DNA from: Chenopodium formosanum
Lineage: Eukaryota > Streptophyta > Magnoliopsida > Caryophyllales > Amaranthaceae
Length of the DNA: 64,000 nt
Assembly: GCA_024500155.1 (NCBI GenBank)
Contig: CM044858.1
Coordinates: forward strand, 29,282,786 to 29,346,785
Direction: 5' to 3'
The stretch's first letter is position 1; every line of letters begins with the position of its first letter. The translations under genes and the position numbers were made by a program. The notes below the pieces were generated by a model, which worked only from the letters and a program-made list of their open reading frames with translations, did not search any database and was not told the DNA's origin. This document shows, one piece after another, positions 34,164 to 46,321 of this stretch.

Positions 34164-37100
34164 ACGCTCGTTTATTATTATAATCATGTTTTTCAAGGTT
34201 TATTTTGGCTTATTTTTCTGGTTTAAGTTGTTAATTAGATTAGTAGCTCGGTTTTATTTATTTTAATCCCGTTTTTAATGTCGAGTTTGGCCCAGAACCC
34301 ATATTTTCGCCCAAGACTAGTGAATTTCGGGTGGAAAACGTGTTCTGGAAAGGTTTTTACCTTTGAGGATTGTGATTTTAGCCAAATTCTGACCAGAAAT
34401 GCCTTTTTTGAGGGGTTTTTCGTTTTTGACGAAAAATTTTAAGTCTTTTCTAACCTTGAAATTAATAGCATAACTTGTTGATTATGTGGTTGATTATTTG
34501 CATTATTTTATGCATTTTTAAGTCCCCTTAAAGCACACTTACTTGGTAGTATTTGATGCTTAAAGGTTGATTTAATTTCACATAATTGCAAACTAATTGC
34601 TTTTTAGTGTGAAAATTTTATTTTTGAGGCATCCTAAGTGTTAAAGATTCAATCTTTATTTGTGATAAGTGATTGAAACTTTAAAAACCACTAAATTCCA
34701 TGTTATTTTATGTTAAACTTTGTTGCTTTAATCATTTTGAGTTGATTGGAAACATAAAGTTTCAATTTTTGTGATAGAAATTTGGTTATCTTCATGTTGG
34801 AAGATATAATTTTCAAGGTTTTTACAAAATTTAGATGTTGGAATTTTCATTTGAACATTAAAGTTCATATTTTTCCAACTTCCCCTTACTTTGTCAAATT
34901 CTCAAGTTCAATTTAAATTGATTAAATTGAAAGTGAGAAATTGCCTCAATTTAATTTTGCACCAAGCTAAACCAATTTAATTAAGAATGGTTCTTGGAAT
35001 TATTTTGGTTATTTGCACTTTGAAAATTTTATTAAGTTAGACTTGTTTAAAATTTTTTATTTTGCTCATTAAATTAGTTAAGAATTAATCAATTTTGTCT
35101 CGCGAAAAGGGATCAAATCCCCAGGCCATGGCACGCAAAACGAGGCAAAGAACCACCTTGGCGAGCCGGGCTGCACAGCAGCCCGCATGTGGCTTCCAAG
35201 GTGGCTGCACCACCTTGCGTGCGGCCACACGCGCGGCAGCAGCACACGGGCTGCAGCAGCCACGCGCGGGCGTGCCGTGGCAGCAGCATGTGGCTGCGTG
35301 CCGTGGGCCATGTGTGCGAATTTTTTGGGTGTGTGCATATGCTTGGTGCGGTGAGGTGCTAGCTGTAATATGCTTAGTTTGCATGAGCCGCGATTATTCG
35401 AGTTTCCTTGGCAAAACGCTTAAAGCAAAAGCCACTTGAAATGCGGTTGGCTTAATGTTGCTTGGTTTGCCGTTTTATTTATTTTAATTAATTTTGTTTA
35501 TTTTAATTAAAATTTTGGGAGGCTAGGCCTCGGTTTTGAGCGGCATTGGCAAAATTTTATTTTGGCAAGTTTGGGTGCTACCGACTTAATTAATTAGATT
35601 AATCAAGGGAAATGCGGAATTTAGTGGGAGCTTCAATTATTAATGACGTCAATCACATAATCGGTTAAACAACTTTGACTAGTTTTAATTAGGCGTGTTA
35701 ATCGGATTAACCACCTAGATTAGTTACTAGTGCGCGCGTTGTTTAAATGCATTTTACTTGTTTGATTTTGTAAATTGCATGGGCCATTCACAAATAGTGA
35801 ATGGATGAATGGAATGTATATTCTCTCTCACAGGTTTTATGAAATGGCAACTAGTGGGACCCGACTAGGAGAGAAAATACGGACTACGTGCCGTTATGTA
35901 TTTTTGTAAATCTAAATACGGTATACACACCGTTAAGTATTTTTGTACTTTTATATTTAGATTATTCCTAGTCGTAGACACTAGTATTTGCATAGTTTGG
36001 TTACGTCTTGAAGACGGCATATCTTGGAAGACAAAGCCTTGAATTCGAATGAAGACCTTTTGAAGATTTGAAGAATTCAAGGGGTCATGCTAGTTGCCAA
36101 TATGCATCTATAATTTCGCTTTATATTTTATGCTTATATATATGTGAATTATTCGTTAGATGCATGTTTAGGTTTTCTTGATGTTGCGATGATTAGTTAA
36201 GTTCACTTAAATCAACAAACATAGAAATCTTAGGTCCCTAATAATATTGAGTCTAACTTGTCTTTCCAAAACAACACTTACTAACCGGACGAGGATGATG
36301 GTAGGCTACGCCAAAGCGAGGTGCCATCACTTCTCCAAGGCTCGTAAGGAACACCGGGTGTGCACGTTGGTTTTGGTTTAACTCATCGGTATGAGTGAGG
36401 AGTCCTCACATACCGTGGCAAAAGAGATACATCGTCAAAGATGCATTAGATGCGACGATTTTCTAACCAAGAGTGGCTTAGAGCCATTAGCAAGGCAATG
36501 CTTACCCTAAAAGATTGAGTGTTTAAGACAAGCCAAAGCATGCTTAACCACTCTTTGTTTCTTCGGATCTTGGAATCGCCTTATTTTCGCCAAATAGGGA
36601 CAATTTTTATGCGTAAATAAGACATTTAATAAGATTGAAGTTTGCATGAATGCTATTAAATTTCAAACTTATTATGTTCTTGATAAATGGTTATACTTTG
36701 CACTTATATTTATAGTATTCTAAATCAAATAATATTGTTTCCATGATTAGTAAAGGAAATCCTTGAGAATAGATCTCAAAGACAGGAAAAGCATTTCTAA
36801 AATACAATTCTCATAAATGACTTTTATAACTAAGTCCGGAAGGACGGTTGGACATCATGTATTCAAAATACTAGGTAGTTTTGATAAAACATGAGGTATT
36901 GAGTTGCAATCTCAAGATTGTCAATGTTTGACAACCAACGTATCTTTTCGCATCATACATAATTGAGTAGGACTCATTGATGTAGTAATTCGAGTAAGAA
37001 TTAATGGAAAAGATGGAAATTTGTTTTACGGCGCACTAGGTGCTTGATTATGCCTGACAAAGTATAAGAGTCAAGGTACTTAAAGAAATGATTCTTAAAG

Positions 37101-37300
37101 TAAGATTATAAGTTATTGTATGATAAGAAATATAGGAAAGAAGGAACGATGAAAAGGAATTAGATTTCATTTCAACTCATGAGTTCATGTTATTATAGTT
37201 AACTTAGCAATTCATTATCTTCACAAGTATCGGATACTGCTTGAGTATTCCACTATGATAGTGACCTCAAACTATTGAAGTTAAGCTAAGTTATCGATTT
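34164..37300 (+). other. CopB-2 leader with structured elements
   Basis: Parallel to 23236-26300. GC-rich segment 35095-35330, compound stem element 35850-35985, hairpin 36387-36415. No gene. Confidence 0.6.
35850..35985 (+). other. Candidate structured RNA element in the CopB-2 leader
   Basis: Same arms as at 24863-24998: ACTAGTG/CACTAGT, CGACTAGGA/TCCTAGTCG and AATCTAAATA/TATTTAGATT are all retained. The first inner hairpin is better paired here (CCGT instead of CTGT). Confidence 0.6.
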
Positions 37301-40300
37301 ACAAGCTTAGGATGAGGCAAGTAGAGCTACATCAGCTGTAAAGTCGTATGTATTGTTTAAAGACCTTTTAAGCCAAAGGCTGGAACAAGTAATGGTTATT
37401 ATGTTCCATAATTAGCAATTGATCCGTTTACACACGGAAAAACTCACATTCAAAGTAATGAGCAATAGTTGCGAGATTTATTTGAATGGCATGATTATCC
37501 AAGCATTGAGTCAAGAATGCTTGATTGTAAACAAATATTTCCCTAACATGATAAACTCACTAAGTTCAATTCATGGGCTTGATTTGCGTTCCAAACATCT
37601 TTAGCAATGTCACGTCGACAAGAACGTACTCAAGGCTCTATTAGATAGGTTTTTGATAGTTGCTCGAATTGGAATCGTTCTAAGACAAGAAAGTCTTACT
37701 TGTTGAAACCGACAAAGCAGAGAGCTATTATTCTTGGTATAGACAATTGACTCCGAAGGTTAAAGAGGATTCAATTACTTCAACGTTTCACAAAGAATTT
37801 GAAAGGATATGGCTATACTCATCAAATGTGAACAAACTTGACTTGAGTAGCTCAAGAGTTCAGTGAAGTACAAAATCGACTTGGCAAGATATCAAAACGT
37901 CTAGATTAGATCGAGCGATGTTTGCTTTAGCCAAGCGTGACCATCTCAAAGTTATGAATGGAAATTTTCATAAATAACTCCACAAAGAACATAGTGTGTC
38001 TTCACGGAGACCTCGGTGTCATTTGAAAATGACTCGAACGATAATGGTTCACAACCCTTCCTATAAAGTTCTTAAAGATTTGCACAAATGACTAATGTTA
38101 CGCTAAACAATATGTCAAAGCTAAGAAAAGACGCCATATTCAGTTATGGATAGAAATAACTTCTAAAAGTCTTTTCAAGTACATGTCTAAGGCTCTTAGT
38201 CTCAGTGGGAGTTCACTAGCTCAGTGGGAGCTAAGTGGCTCAGTGGGAGCTGAATGGCTCAATAAAGACTAAGATAGCTCAAGTGGGAGCTAACTGTTTG
38301 CTTCACAACGAACTTTTACCCAAAGACAATATACATGTCTCTTTATAAGCATTCAAGTGAGACTACGGGCATTACCTCCACATCCTAATTGAGAAAATAA
38401 TGTTTGTTGCTCTAAGTGGTGTCTTTCTGGAAAGTAACACGTTTCCAAAACGAAAAGTGGGAGGAAAATGAACTCGATGACCATCGAGCTTAGCAACAAA
38501 CTAGAACTGAGAATCTCGGAAGACCTTAAAGGACTTCATGAGAATGCTTGATCAAGAATACTCAAAAGGACTTTACAAGTGCCTTAAAAGAGAATTCATT
38601 ACTCACAAAACATTAAAAATGTTGGAGTAAGATCAACATAATAAAAGGGCTTTGAAAGCGCCTTAAAACTTAGTGTTTGATGCAATTACCCCGTATAAGT
38701 ATAGAATTCACCAATGGCTTGGATTGAATCCTATAAATTTTCTATTAAGTTAGAAATAAACCTAAGACTTACAAGCAAAGGAATAATGTCTTGTAAGATA
38801 GCTACGACAAATCCAAATTCCGAATGATGGTTAGAGGCCATGAAAATCTGAAATAGACTCCTTTGAAAATCATGTTCGAAACTTGATTAATTTGCATGAA
38901 GGATGAAAGATCCATCGATTGCAAATAAGTTTTCAAGGAGAAAACTGACAAATGTGGAAATATATATGCATACATAGCTAGGTTGGTTGAAAAGGATATA
39001 ATTAATTTGAAGGAGTTGATTTTAATAAAAACCTATTAACCAATCAGAATGCTTAAGTCTTTTCGTGATTGATCTAGCAAAATTGCACATATGAAATATG
39101 GCAAAATAGATACAAAAACCGCCTACCCAAAATAGGATTTTGGAAGTGACTATGGAATAGTCTAAGGGTTTTGAAAATCTAAATAATGCTAGATTTGAAA
39201 GCAAGCACATGGAATCCGTCATGGGATTAAAGGAAGCATTGCATGAAGGAATTGGAACGTGTTTTCTCATAAAGTTAATAAGAGGATTGACTTATGGAGA
39301 AACATAGAAATTCTAATGAATAAAAAATTTAGTGGGAGCAAAAACAATGGTCCAACAAGAAGTTTACGAACTTTATTGTGAAACAACCCTCAAATGCTAA
39401 ATGTTTAGATTTGAAAGTATTTTCGACAATGGACCGAGCTAAAGACGATACTTAGTACATGTAGGGAATTAAGTTCTATGGTATAGACTTAATTAAATGT
39501 TTAAATGAGTAAAGGAATTTACCATGTTAAACATGAAGGATTTGAAAGGCTTTCGACCCATATGTATGAAGCTAAGTAAATATTTGACTTATGTATAAGC
39601 TAGGCTAAGTACTAAGTCAAACGAGAAAGACTCTAGTAGGAGACTTTCAACCACATCATATAACGAACAATTTAGCAAGACTCAGTGTAACTGTATGAGC
39701 TAAATGTCACATGGATGGAATAAAATTGAGAATAATTCTAGATATAAATCCATCATGTAAAGCTATGATATGGAATCGTCAGACGACTTACATGCTTAGA
39801 GCATGTGAAGTACGTATATAATACCAATCGACATTAATCTAAGTATTAGATCATTAGATTATAGTCAAGAACATCCATAAAACTTAGATAAGTAGTTGGA
39901 TGAGTTCTTGACGCATGGAAACAAATATAATTTGAGTTTTGATGTTGCAAGCACAAACCTTAACAAGGACTAGATCCTTAGCAAGGAAGCCATTTATAAG
40001 CACGAGACAAGAAGTTTCGTGGCTTGAGAATGGTAACATGGACGTGCATCCATGTATAATGTGCGGGAATTTAAGGAAAATTTCCATGCTCACAAGTGAT
40101 TAGGGTATCCCAAATCGTTGTGAGTCGCTTGGAGTGAAACCCAAGCAAGGCATCATCAGGGATTTTACTAAAATATTTGTTGAGAATATTGTTGCCTTAA
40201 AGGCAATAATAAGGAAAGATGTTAAATGGAAAAGTTCGTTGTTGAACGTTGATGATTGTAGGTTGTCAAGTAGAAGGTCTCAAATCATAAAAATGAGTGG

Positions 40301-43300
40301 GAGCCATTGCTTGGACAATAAATCCTGAATCACATGTAATCCATTAACACTCTTAAAATTTTATCATCTTATTATGGAAATGGTGGATAATGAAGATGCT
40401 AAGGTTTGCAAAGTAATTATAATTAAACTTATGCAATAAGTGATCGACAACATTCATAATTGCATGAAAGAAATCAAGCATATTAAATATGAGTGTGATT
40501 TCTATGAATTTTTTATGAAGAGTACTACTCTAAAAACATTTGGGAAAAACCATTTATCATAAGATGAAACATTGTGAAGTTTCATAGTGGAATAAAATAT
40601 TTCTAAATATTCCACAAAACTATTTAATTGTGGTTTAGAATTAGATAATGAGTCCATTCGATTTTAATAAATATTAAAAATAGGGTATCAAGTCAATGGC
40701 TTGGATAAAGAAACACCTATTAAGTGAACGTTGAATATCTTAATCGAAAATTATCCCTAATCAAGGTCGTTTATTTGTGGACGATTAATGACCATTAGAG
40801 ATTAGTGTGTAGTATGATTTATAGGACTGTTTCTTGTGCTATGAGGATATAAATCATTTGCACAGGTATTGGTTTAGAACTATACTAGATCGACCTATGA
40901 GAATACTTTAAGAGATTTAAAAATCGTCATAAGTATTTTTCTCATTATTACTATCGGGACTGTAATACCACGTATTTTCATACGTATTTTCTAATTAATT
41001 AGTTAAGAAGTATTTTATAAAAAGGGTATTTTAGTAAATTTATTAATTGGAGCCAAAATAATATTTGAATTTTAGTGCCAAAAGCATTTTGAAAACTAAT
41101 CATTATTTTGGATAAGATTTATTATCCATTTATCTTAAAAACCGGATTATTTACATATTTCGGATATTTTAAAAATGCAAAATTATATTTTATTTATTAT
41201 ATTAAATGGCCGAAAATTCCCATTTATTTAGCTAGGAAATTTGAATTTTCTATGTATGGAAAATCTGATTTTCTTAGTTAATTATTGGTGAATAATTGGA
41301 ATTTAATTAATTAATTATTTATTTAATTATTCTATATTATTTACACAATTATTTTTATTCCTTAAACCGAGCAAAATCTTCCTAAATACTAGTAAGGGAA
41401 TCTCCTATTTTCCTTTATTCTAATTCTCCATCTTTTTAGTATCCAATCATCATATTCTTTTGCCTTTTGTTCCCCTTGATTATTCTCCAAGTAATTCTAA
41501 TTTCCTTATTATTTTTCATGACATACATACATTCCATATTCAAGTATACACAATCACCTTAATATCCAAACTTTCCTTAATTCTTTATTCACTTCTCCAA
41601 GTAATCTCTTAAACCCTAATTACCATAATTCTTCCTAAATTTTACTACCATAATTCATGATCATACTAGCCTATAAATACCCCTTCATACCTCTCACATT
41701 CTTCACACCAATTCTCTTCTTTTCTTCTCCTCAATTTTACACAAATCATCCCGTTTATCTTTGAAGCCAATTTTCGGGTGCTTCTGGTCAGTTTTTGGGG
41801 TCTTGACTTTTCACAGAACATTGTTCCTCTCGAAAAATCCTTGAGGTTAGGCTCACGAATTACCCCATTCGGAGTTATATCGAAGGAGTTATAGCCTCTG
41901 CAAGTTCTGCCTATTATTTCCTACGCAAATCCAATTCTTCTCTTTTTCTTGGTTTCTTATCTTTTCTTCTTCTCTTCTCTTATTCAATTATTGTTATTAT
42001 TATTATGGAGATTAATATAAAATTATTATGAGTATTTTTAATTATATAAAATCATATATTTAATGATGTTTATGAGAAAATAATTTAAAAGGTTCATGTA
42101 CATATAGTTGGGGGGCTTTTAATTATTTGTTAACCTTATATTGATTAAGGTTATATTTATTTGTAGGGTGTGTTCTATCAAGATTCATGAGGTTCTTTTG
42201 GTATGTTTTGCTAAGCAAGGATCAAGGTACGTTAGGTGGCTAGATACCTTTGAAAGTGATTGGTTTGAATAACATGTTTTATATGATTTGATTGGTGATT
42301 GAATTAAATTGATTTGAATTATGATTTTGAAATAAATTATGTTTGGAGGTATTGATAAAAGTATTTTGAATGATTGATTTTTAAATCATGTTTTGAATGG
42401 TTGAATTACTTATCATGTTTGGATTTGATTTGAAAAGTTTATTGAATTAAATAGAAGGTTTTTCAAGGAAGAGTTATTGATTTTGAAAAGTTATTAATAT
42501 GAGATTTTATTCTCAAGTATTTATTTAAAAGGTTTTGATTTTGAAAGCATGTGAAAGGAGTTTGAATTATATTGTAATCATTGGATATTAAAAGGATTTA
42601 TTATTGAACCATTAAAATATTATTATATATTAATGCTTTACAAGCATTTTCGTAATCCCACTATGTGGATTCGGTTTATTGATAAGACTATGGACGTTGT
42701 ATGACCTAGTCTTTCCTCAAGAATAGCCTTGTAATATAAGGAGACTAGCTTGAGGGGTGTGCACACTTGAGTGAGGAATAGAATTAAAAGAAATTGGTTC
42801 AAAAAGGAATTGGATTTTAAAGGAATTGGTTTATCAATTATTTTGAATGTTGAATCATTGGAATTGGTTTTGAATCATGAGTTTTGGAATTATTGGATTA
42901 TTTATTGGAAATTGGTTTTAAATCATGTTTGCGAATAAATTGAGTTTACATTATCTTGCACTTATCGTACGTAGCATAATTTGCTAATCCGTATTTCTTA
43001 TTTGTTTTGGTTCGCCCTGTTTACCGTAATGGTAAGCAGTGTTGACTATTTTCAGGTGGAGTCATGAATGAGCATATGGGAGTCTCGGGATTTTCTTCAC
43101 CTAGTTTAGGAATGTTGGTCTTGTCTTTATTTAGAATATTCATGACAATGTTACTATTTTTATAATTATTAATAAAGAGGAGTATTGAAGTTTCCGCTCC
43201 AAAGTTTCGTTATTGAGTTAAGTATTTTGAGTAGCCTTGCGTAATCACGCGGCGGTAATACGCCCAAGTCTATCTCTACGGTATAATTATATGTATTATA

Positions 43301-43749
43301 CTGTATTTCCGTAGAGGGGGATTTGGGGGTGTTACAGGAACTCTTTTCCTTTGACCATGAGTAGTGGGAGATCTCTTGTTTGAGTACTAGTCCGCTTTGG
43401 TATCCGCCAAACGTCTGCCGTAACTGGGGATTATAACGACAAATATCAGGCGGGTAGGTCCTCTTAGTAAGAGAAGCTACATTACAAGACTGGAAATGTC
43501 CCCCTACTAACAATAGGGAACATGTCTTGTTGTTTACAAGGTCTCTCGAAGAGCGAGACTGTGAAAATGCATGGTTGTGCTCAGATGGATTTTAGAAACC
43601 ATCTGCTTATTGACAGTCAAACTCGGATTTTGAGAAACACTTCTGGACGTACCAGAGATGACGAGTAATCTTACTCTGTCGTTCATGAAAAGACATGAAG
43701 AGACATAGGAAAGGGGCTATACATTAAATGCACACTTATCCAGAAGGAC
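37301..43749 (+). pseudogene. Decayed copia gag-pol of CopB-2, interrupted by a solo LTR
   Basis: No intact frame. The RT remnant at about 38810-39355 mirrors that of CopB-1. At 38201-38258 the unit CTCAGTGGGAGCT is present three times, one more than in CopB-1. The coding part continues on both sides of 40961-43336. Confidence 0.55.
40961..43336 (+). mobile_element. Solo LTR, 2.4 kb, gypsy-type ends
   Basis: It begins TGTAATACC and ends GGTGTTACA, inverted ends of the kind seen in plant chromovirus (Del/Tekay) LTRs; that lineage call is tentative. The TSD is imperfect: GGGAC (40956-40960) and GGAAC (43337-43341). The empty site is seen in CopB-1 near 29938. TATA-like CTATAAATAC lies at 41671-41680 on the plus strand. 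No PBS, PPT or coding sequence. Confidence 0.8.
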
Positions 43750-43760
43750 AAGTGGGAGAT

Positions 43761-45015
43761 TGAAAGGAATGGTGTCCTTAGAACAAGTGTATTATTCTGA
43801 TAGCGGGTTCAAAATTATTAGAAAGCTAATATATTCAGCAAGGTCAAGTGATCGAAATGCCTGGGTGGAGGCCGCTTCCGATCAGTAATATTAATATAAT
43901 TAATATTACAGCTTAATCTTGACTGAACCCTTCGGGTCACACCCAAGCAAAATATACGAACTGCCTCGACGAATTAATTCGGAAGAAATTAATTCGTCGC
44001 CCGAGTGTTAAACATTTAGACGTCGGAAATTCGAGCTAGGAGCGTCGAAACCGAGCGTCGGAGAATCTCAAATGTCGAGCCAAAATTTAGAATTTGGCGA
44101 GATGGGAAAATGAATCAAGTAACAAGTAAAATCATAGCCACGCAAAAGGCTAGGAATGCATGCCTAATAGGAGCATGCCACGTGGCAGCACACATGGCAA
44201 AAAAAATGCCATGTGGCAGCACACGTGGCCGCCACGTTGGCAGCCTCCAAGTGGCAGCCGCCACATTGGCAGCAACCTAGTGGCAGCCACCAAGTGGCAG
44301 CGTGCCACGTGGCAGCGCCATGGTGGCGGCGCGCCACGGTGGCGACACATGTGGCAATGGTCGTCGACCCGGGTTGATGGGTCATGGACACGGGCCAAAA
44401 TAAAATGGGCCAACCAAACCCAACTTGGGGCTCAAGGTTGGGTGACACATGGTTAGTTCACATTGCATGTGAAATGCCTTGGGGACCAAGTGAGAAAGTG
44501 GTCCACTCCTAACCATGTGACACTTGTTACTTGTTCCTTGGTTTATTTAACTAAGGGTTGAATTCACCAATCTTTCCATGTTGGATCTTTTTGTGAAATG
44601 TCCCACATTGAAAGATGAGTGGAATTCACAAAGCATACTTCCTTATAAATAGTCATGGCATGGCTTGAGAATTCTTTGCTTGAGTGGGAGTTAGAAAGAG
44701 CATTCCATATTTTTGGGAAAACTCTTAAAGTCTAATAACACTCGAGTTTTGGTCGGACCTTGCTAACTCCAAGGTAGCGAAACTTACAGTCGTGTTCGTC
44801 CTTTGTGGGTGGATACTGTTGGAAGCACGACATTTGCGGTGCTCAAGGCTTTCAAGTAAGAGCCCGTTTCGTGAGGGCGAAGCTCGCTTCAAGGGTATGA
44901 TTCGTTCTTCCTTTTCTTATGATTATTTATTTATGCTTTATGGTTTTATTAATTACGAGTGGTTCCTTCGGTCGGGGTTGTTTCCGCGGTGAGTCGGACT
45001 CACCAAACCCCAACA
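43761..45015 (+). repeat. CopB-2 3' LTR
   Basis: TGAAAGG to CCCCAACA, parallel to 30363-31618. TATAAATA at 44644-44651; CACGTG-type island at 44175-44352. Confidence 0.86.
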
Positions 45016-45739
45016 AATTATAAACTATTTATAGAGCAATAAACGTATTGGAAAACCATCATTGTGCAGTAAATACACTACGCCACTACTCATACCCACT
45101 AAGAGGATCATGTCCCTTGAATTAAGGAAGCATGAACTCCTTAATGTGCAAAACCATGACTGATGGAGATCATGGGAGAGTAGTCCGTAAGTTTTGGAAA
45201 ACATGGGAGATTTTATTTTGTTAAAAGTTATTTTCCGAAAATCAGAAAAAGTAAAATAAAATCTTTTAAGAAGATAAAACTTTGAAAGCTTAACAGTTTT
45301 CCTAAAATTTAGCTAACACAATTTTTATCCCTTTAGACCAATTCCACACAGTAATTTCGAATGAACTAATATCTTATACTTACATAAATCCTAAAATATT
45401 AAAATATATTTAGTCTTCATGTTTCTCTGATGAAGCTTCTACTCCGAGGCTTCTGTTACTTGGAAGGAACTTCTCTTCTCTGGTGATGCTTCTTCTCTGA
45501 AGCTTCTGTTCCCTGAGGGAATCTTCTCTTCTCAAGTCTTCATTTCTGAAGCGCCAGTTCCTGTGAGGGAACTCTTCTTTTTGGATAGCTTTGTTTCTGG
45601 CCTTCCTGTTCCTCATGGTATCTTTGCTTGACACTTAATTCTCCTAGTCTTTGCACTGATCACACACTTAAACAATCAAGCCTTTATTAGTATGTAAGTA
45701 AGTGAGGTTGTGTCATCATCAAAATCATTAAGTCCAACA
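45016..45739 (-). repeat. SIRE element 3' LTR, truncated
   Basis: It matches 54028-54745 and ends in AGTCCAACA on the plus strand. A cluster of GAAnnTTC palindromes lies at 45432-45439, 45499-45506 and 45519-45526. The minus-strand TATA box (plus TATTTATA, 45026-45033) is just inside the truncated end. Confidence 0.85.
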
Positions 45740-46321
45740 ACATTCCCCCTTTTTGATGATGACAAACAATCCAAACTTACTTACAAGGAAACAAAGATAA
45801 TCCATCCTAAACTAAAGAAAGAAAATGCAAAAATATAATGCAAAGCAGAAGGGAACTACTTAATAGAAAACAAAAAGAAGAAAATTTGCAAAAATTGAAA
45901 AACTTGTATTTACATATACCTGCCTGTAGAGAAGTAGGCTTGCTGAGAAGACTTCGAACAGAGACCATAGAATGATTAAGTTTCCTTGAGATAGTTTGCG
46001 TCTTTTCCCCCTTTTGGCATTATCAAAAACCAACATACAAGCAATAGTATACCATAACACAGCACCATCAAGTGGTCTAGTGTTAAGACAAGAAGCATGC
46101 ATATATAGAGAAAACATTCACAAAGCATATAGGCAAAAGCATTATAGACATTCATCATCCAAAACCGATTTAAAACATCGGCCAATGTACCAAATTTGCA
46201 AGTTTAACAAAAGAAATTTAAAAAGTGCCCAAAATATTACAGACCAAATTAAAAATTGTTTCCCAAAAGCAAATAAAAACCAAATGTTTCATCAACAGAT
46301 ATAGGCTGCAAGAAAAATAGG
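45740..46321 (-). other. PPT and 3' untranslated part of the SIRE element
   Basis: The minus-strand PPT AAAAAGGGGGAATG lies at 45741-45754 against the 3' LTR. The rest holds no gene. Confidence 0.7.

Larger units (their letters stand above)
33806..45015 (+). mobile_element. CopB-2: second CopB copy, 5'-truncated, with nested solo LTR
   Basis: 5' LTR remnant 33806-34149 (only the last 344 bp), PBS 34151-34163, leader, decayed coding region, PPT 43750-43760, 3' LTR 43761-45015. The internal sequence runs parallel to CopB-1 for most of its length. Decayed RT lies at about 38810-39355. A 2.4-kb solo LTR interrupts it at 40961-43336. The right end abuts a truncated SIRE LTR. Confidence 0.82.

Noticed and set aside
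35085..35439. ORFs of 86-114 codons on both strands in the CopB-2 leader (and 24149-24381 in CopB-1)
   Set aside because: They follow the GC-rich segment; frames are not conserved between the two copies.
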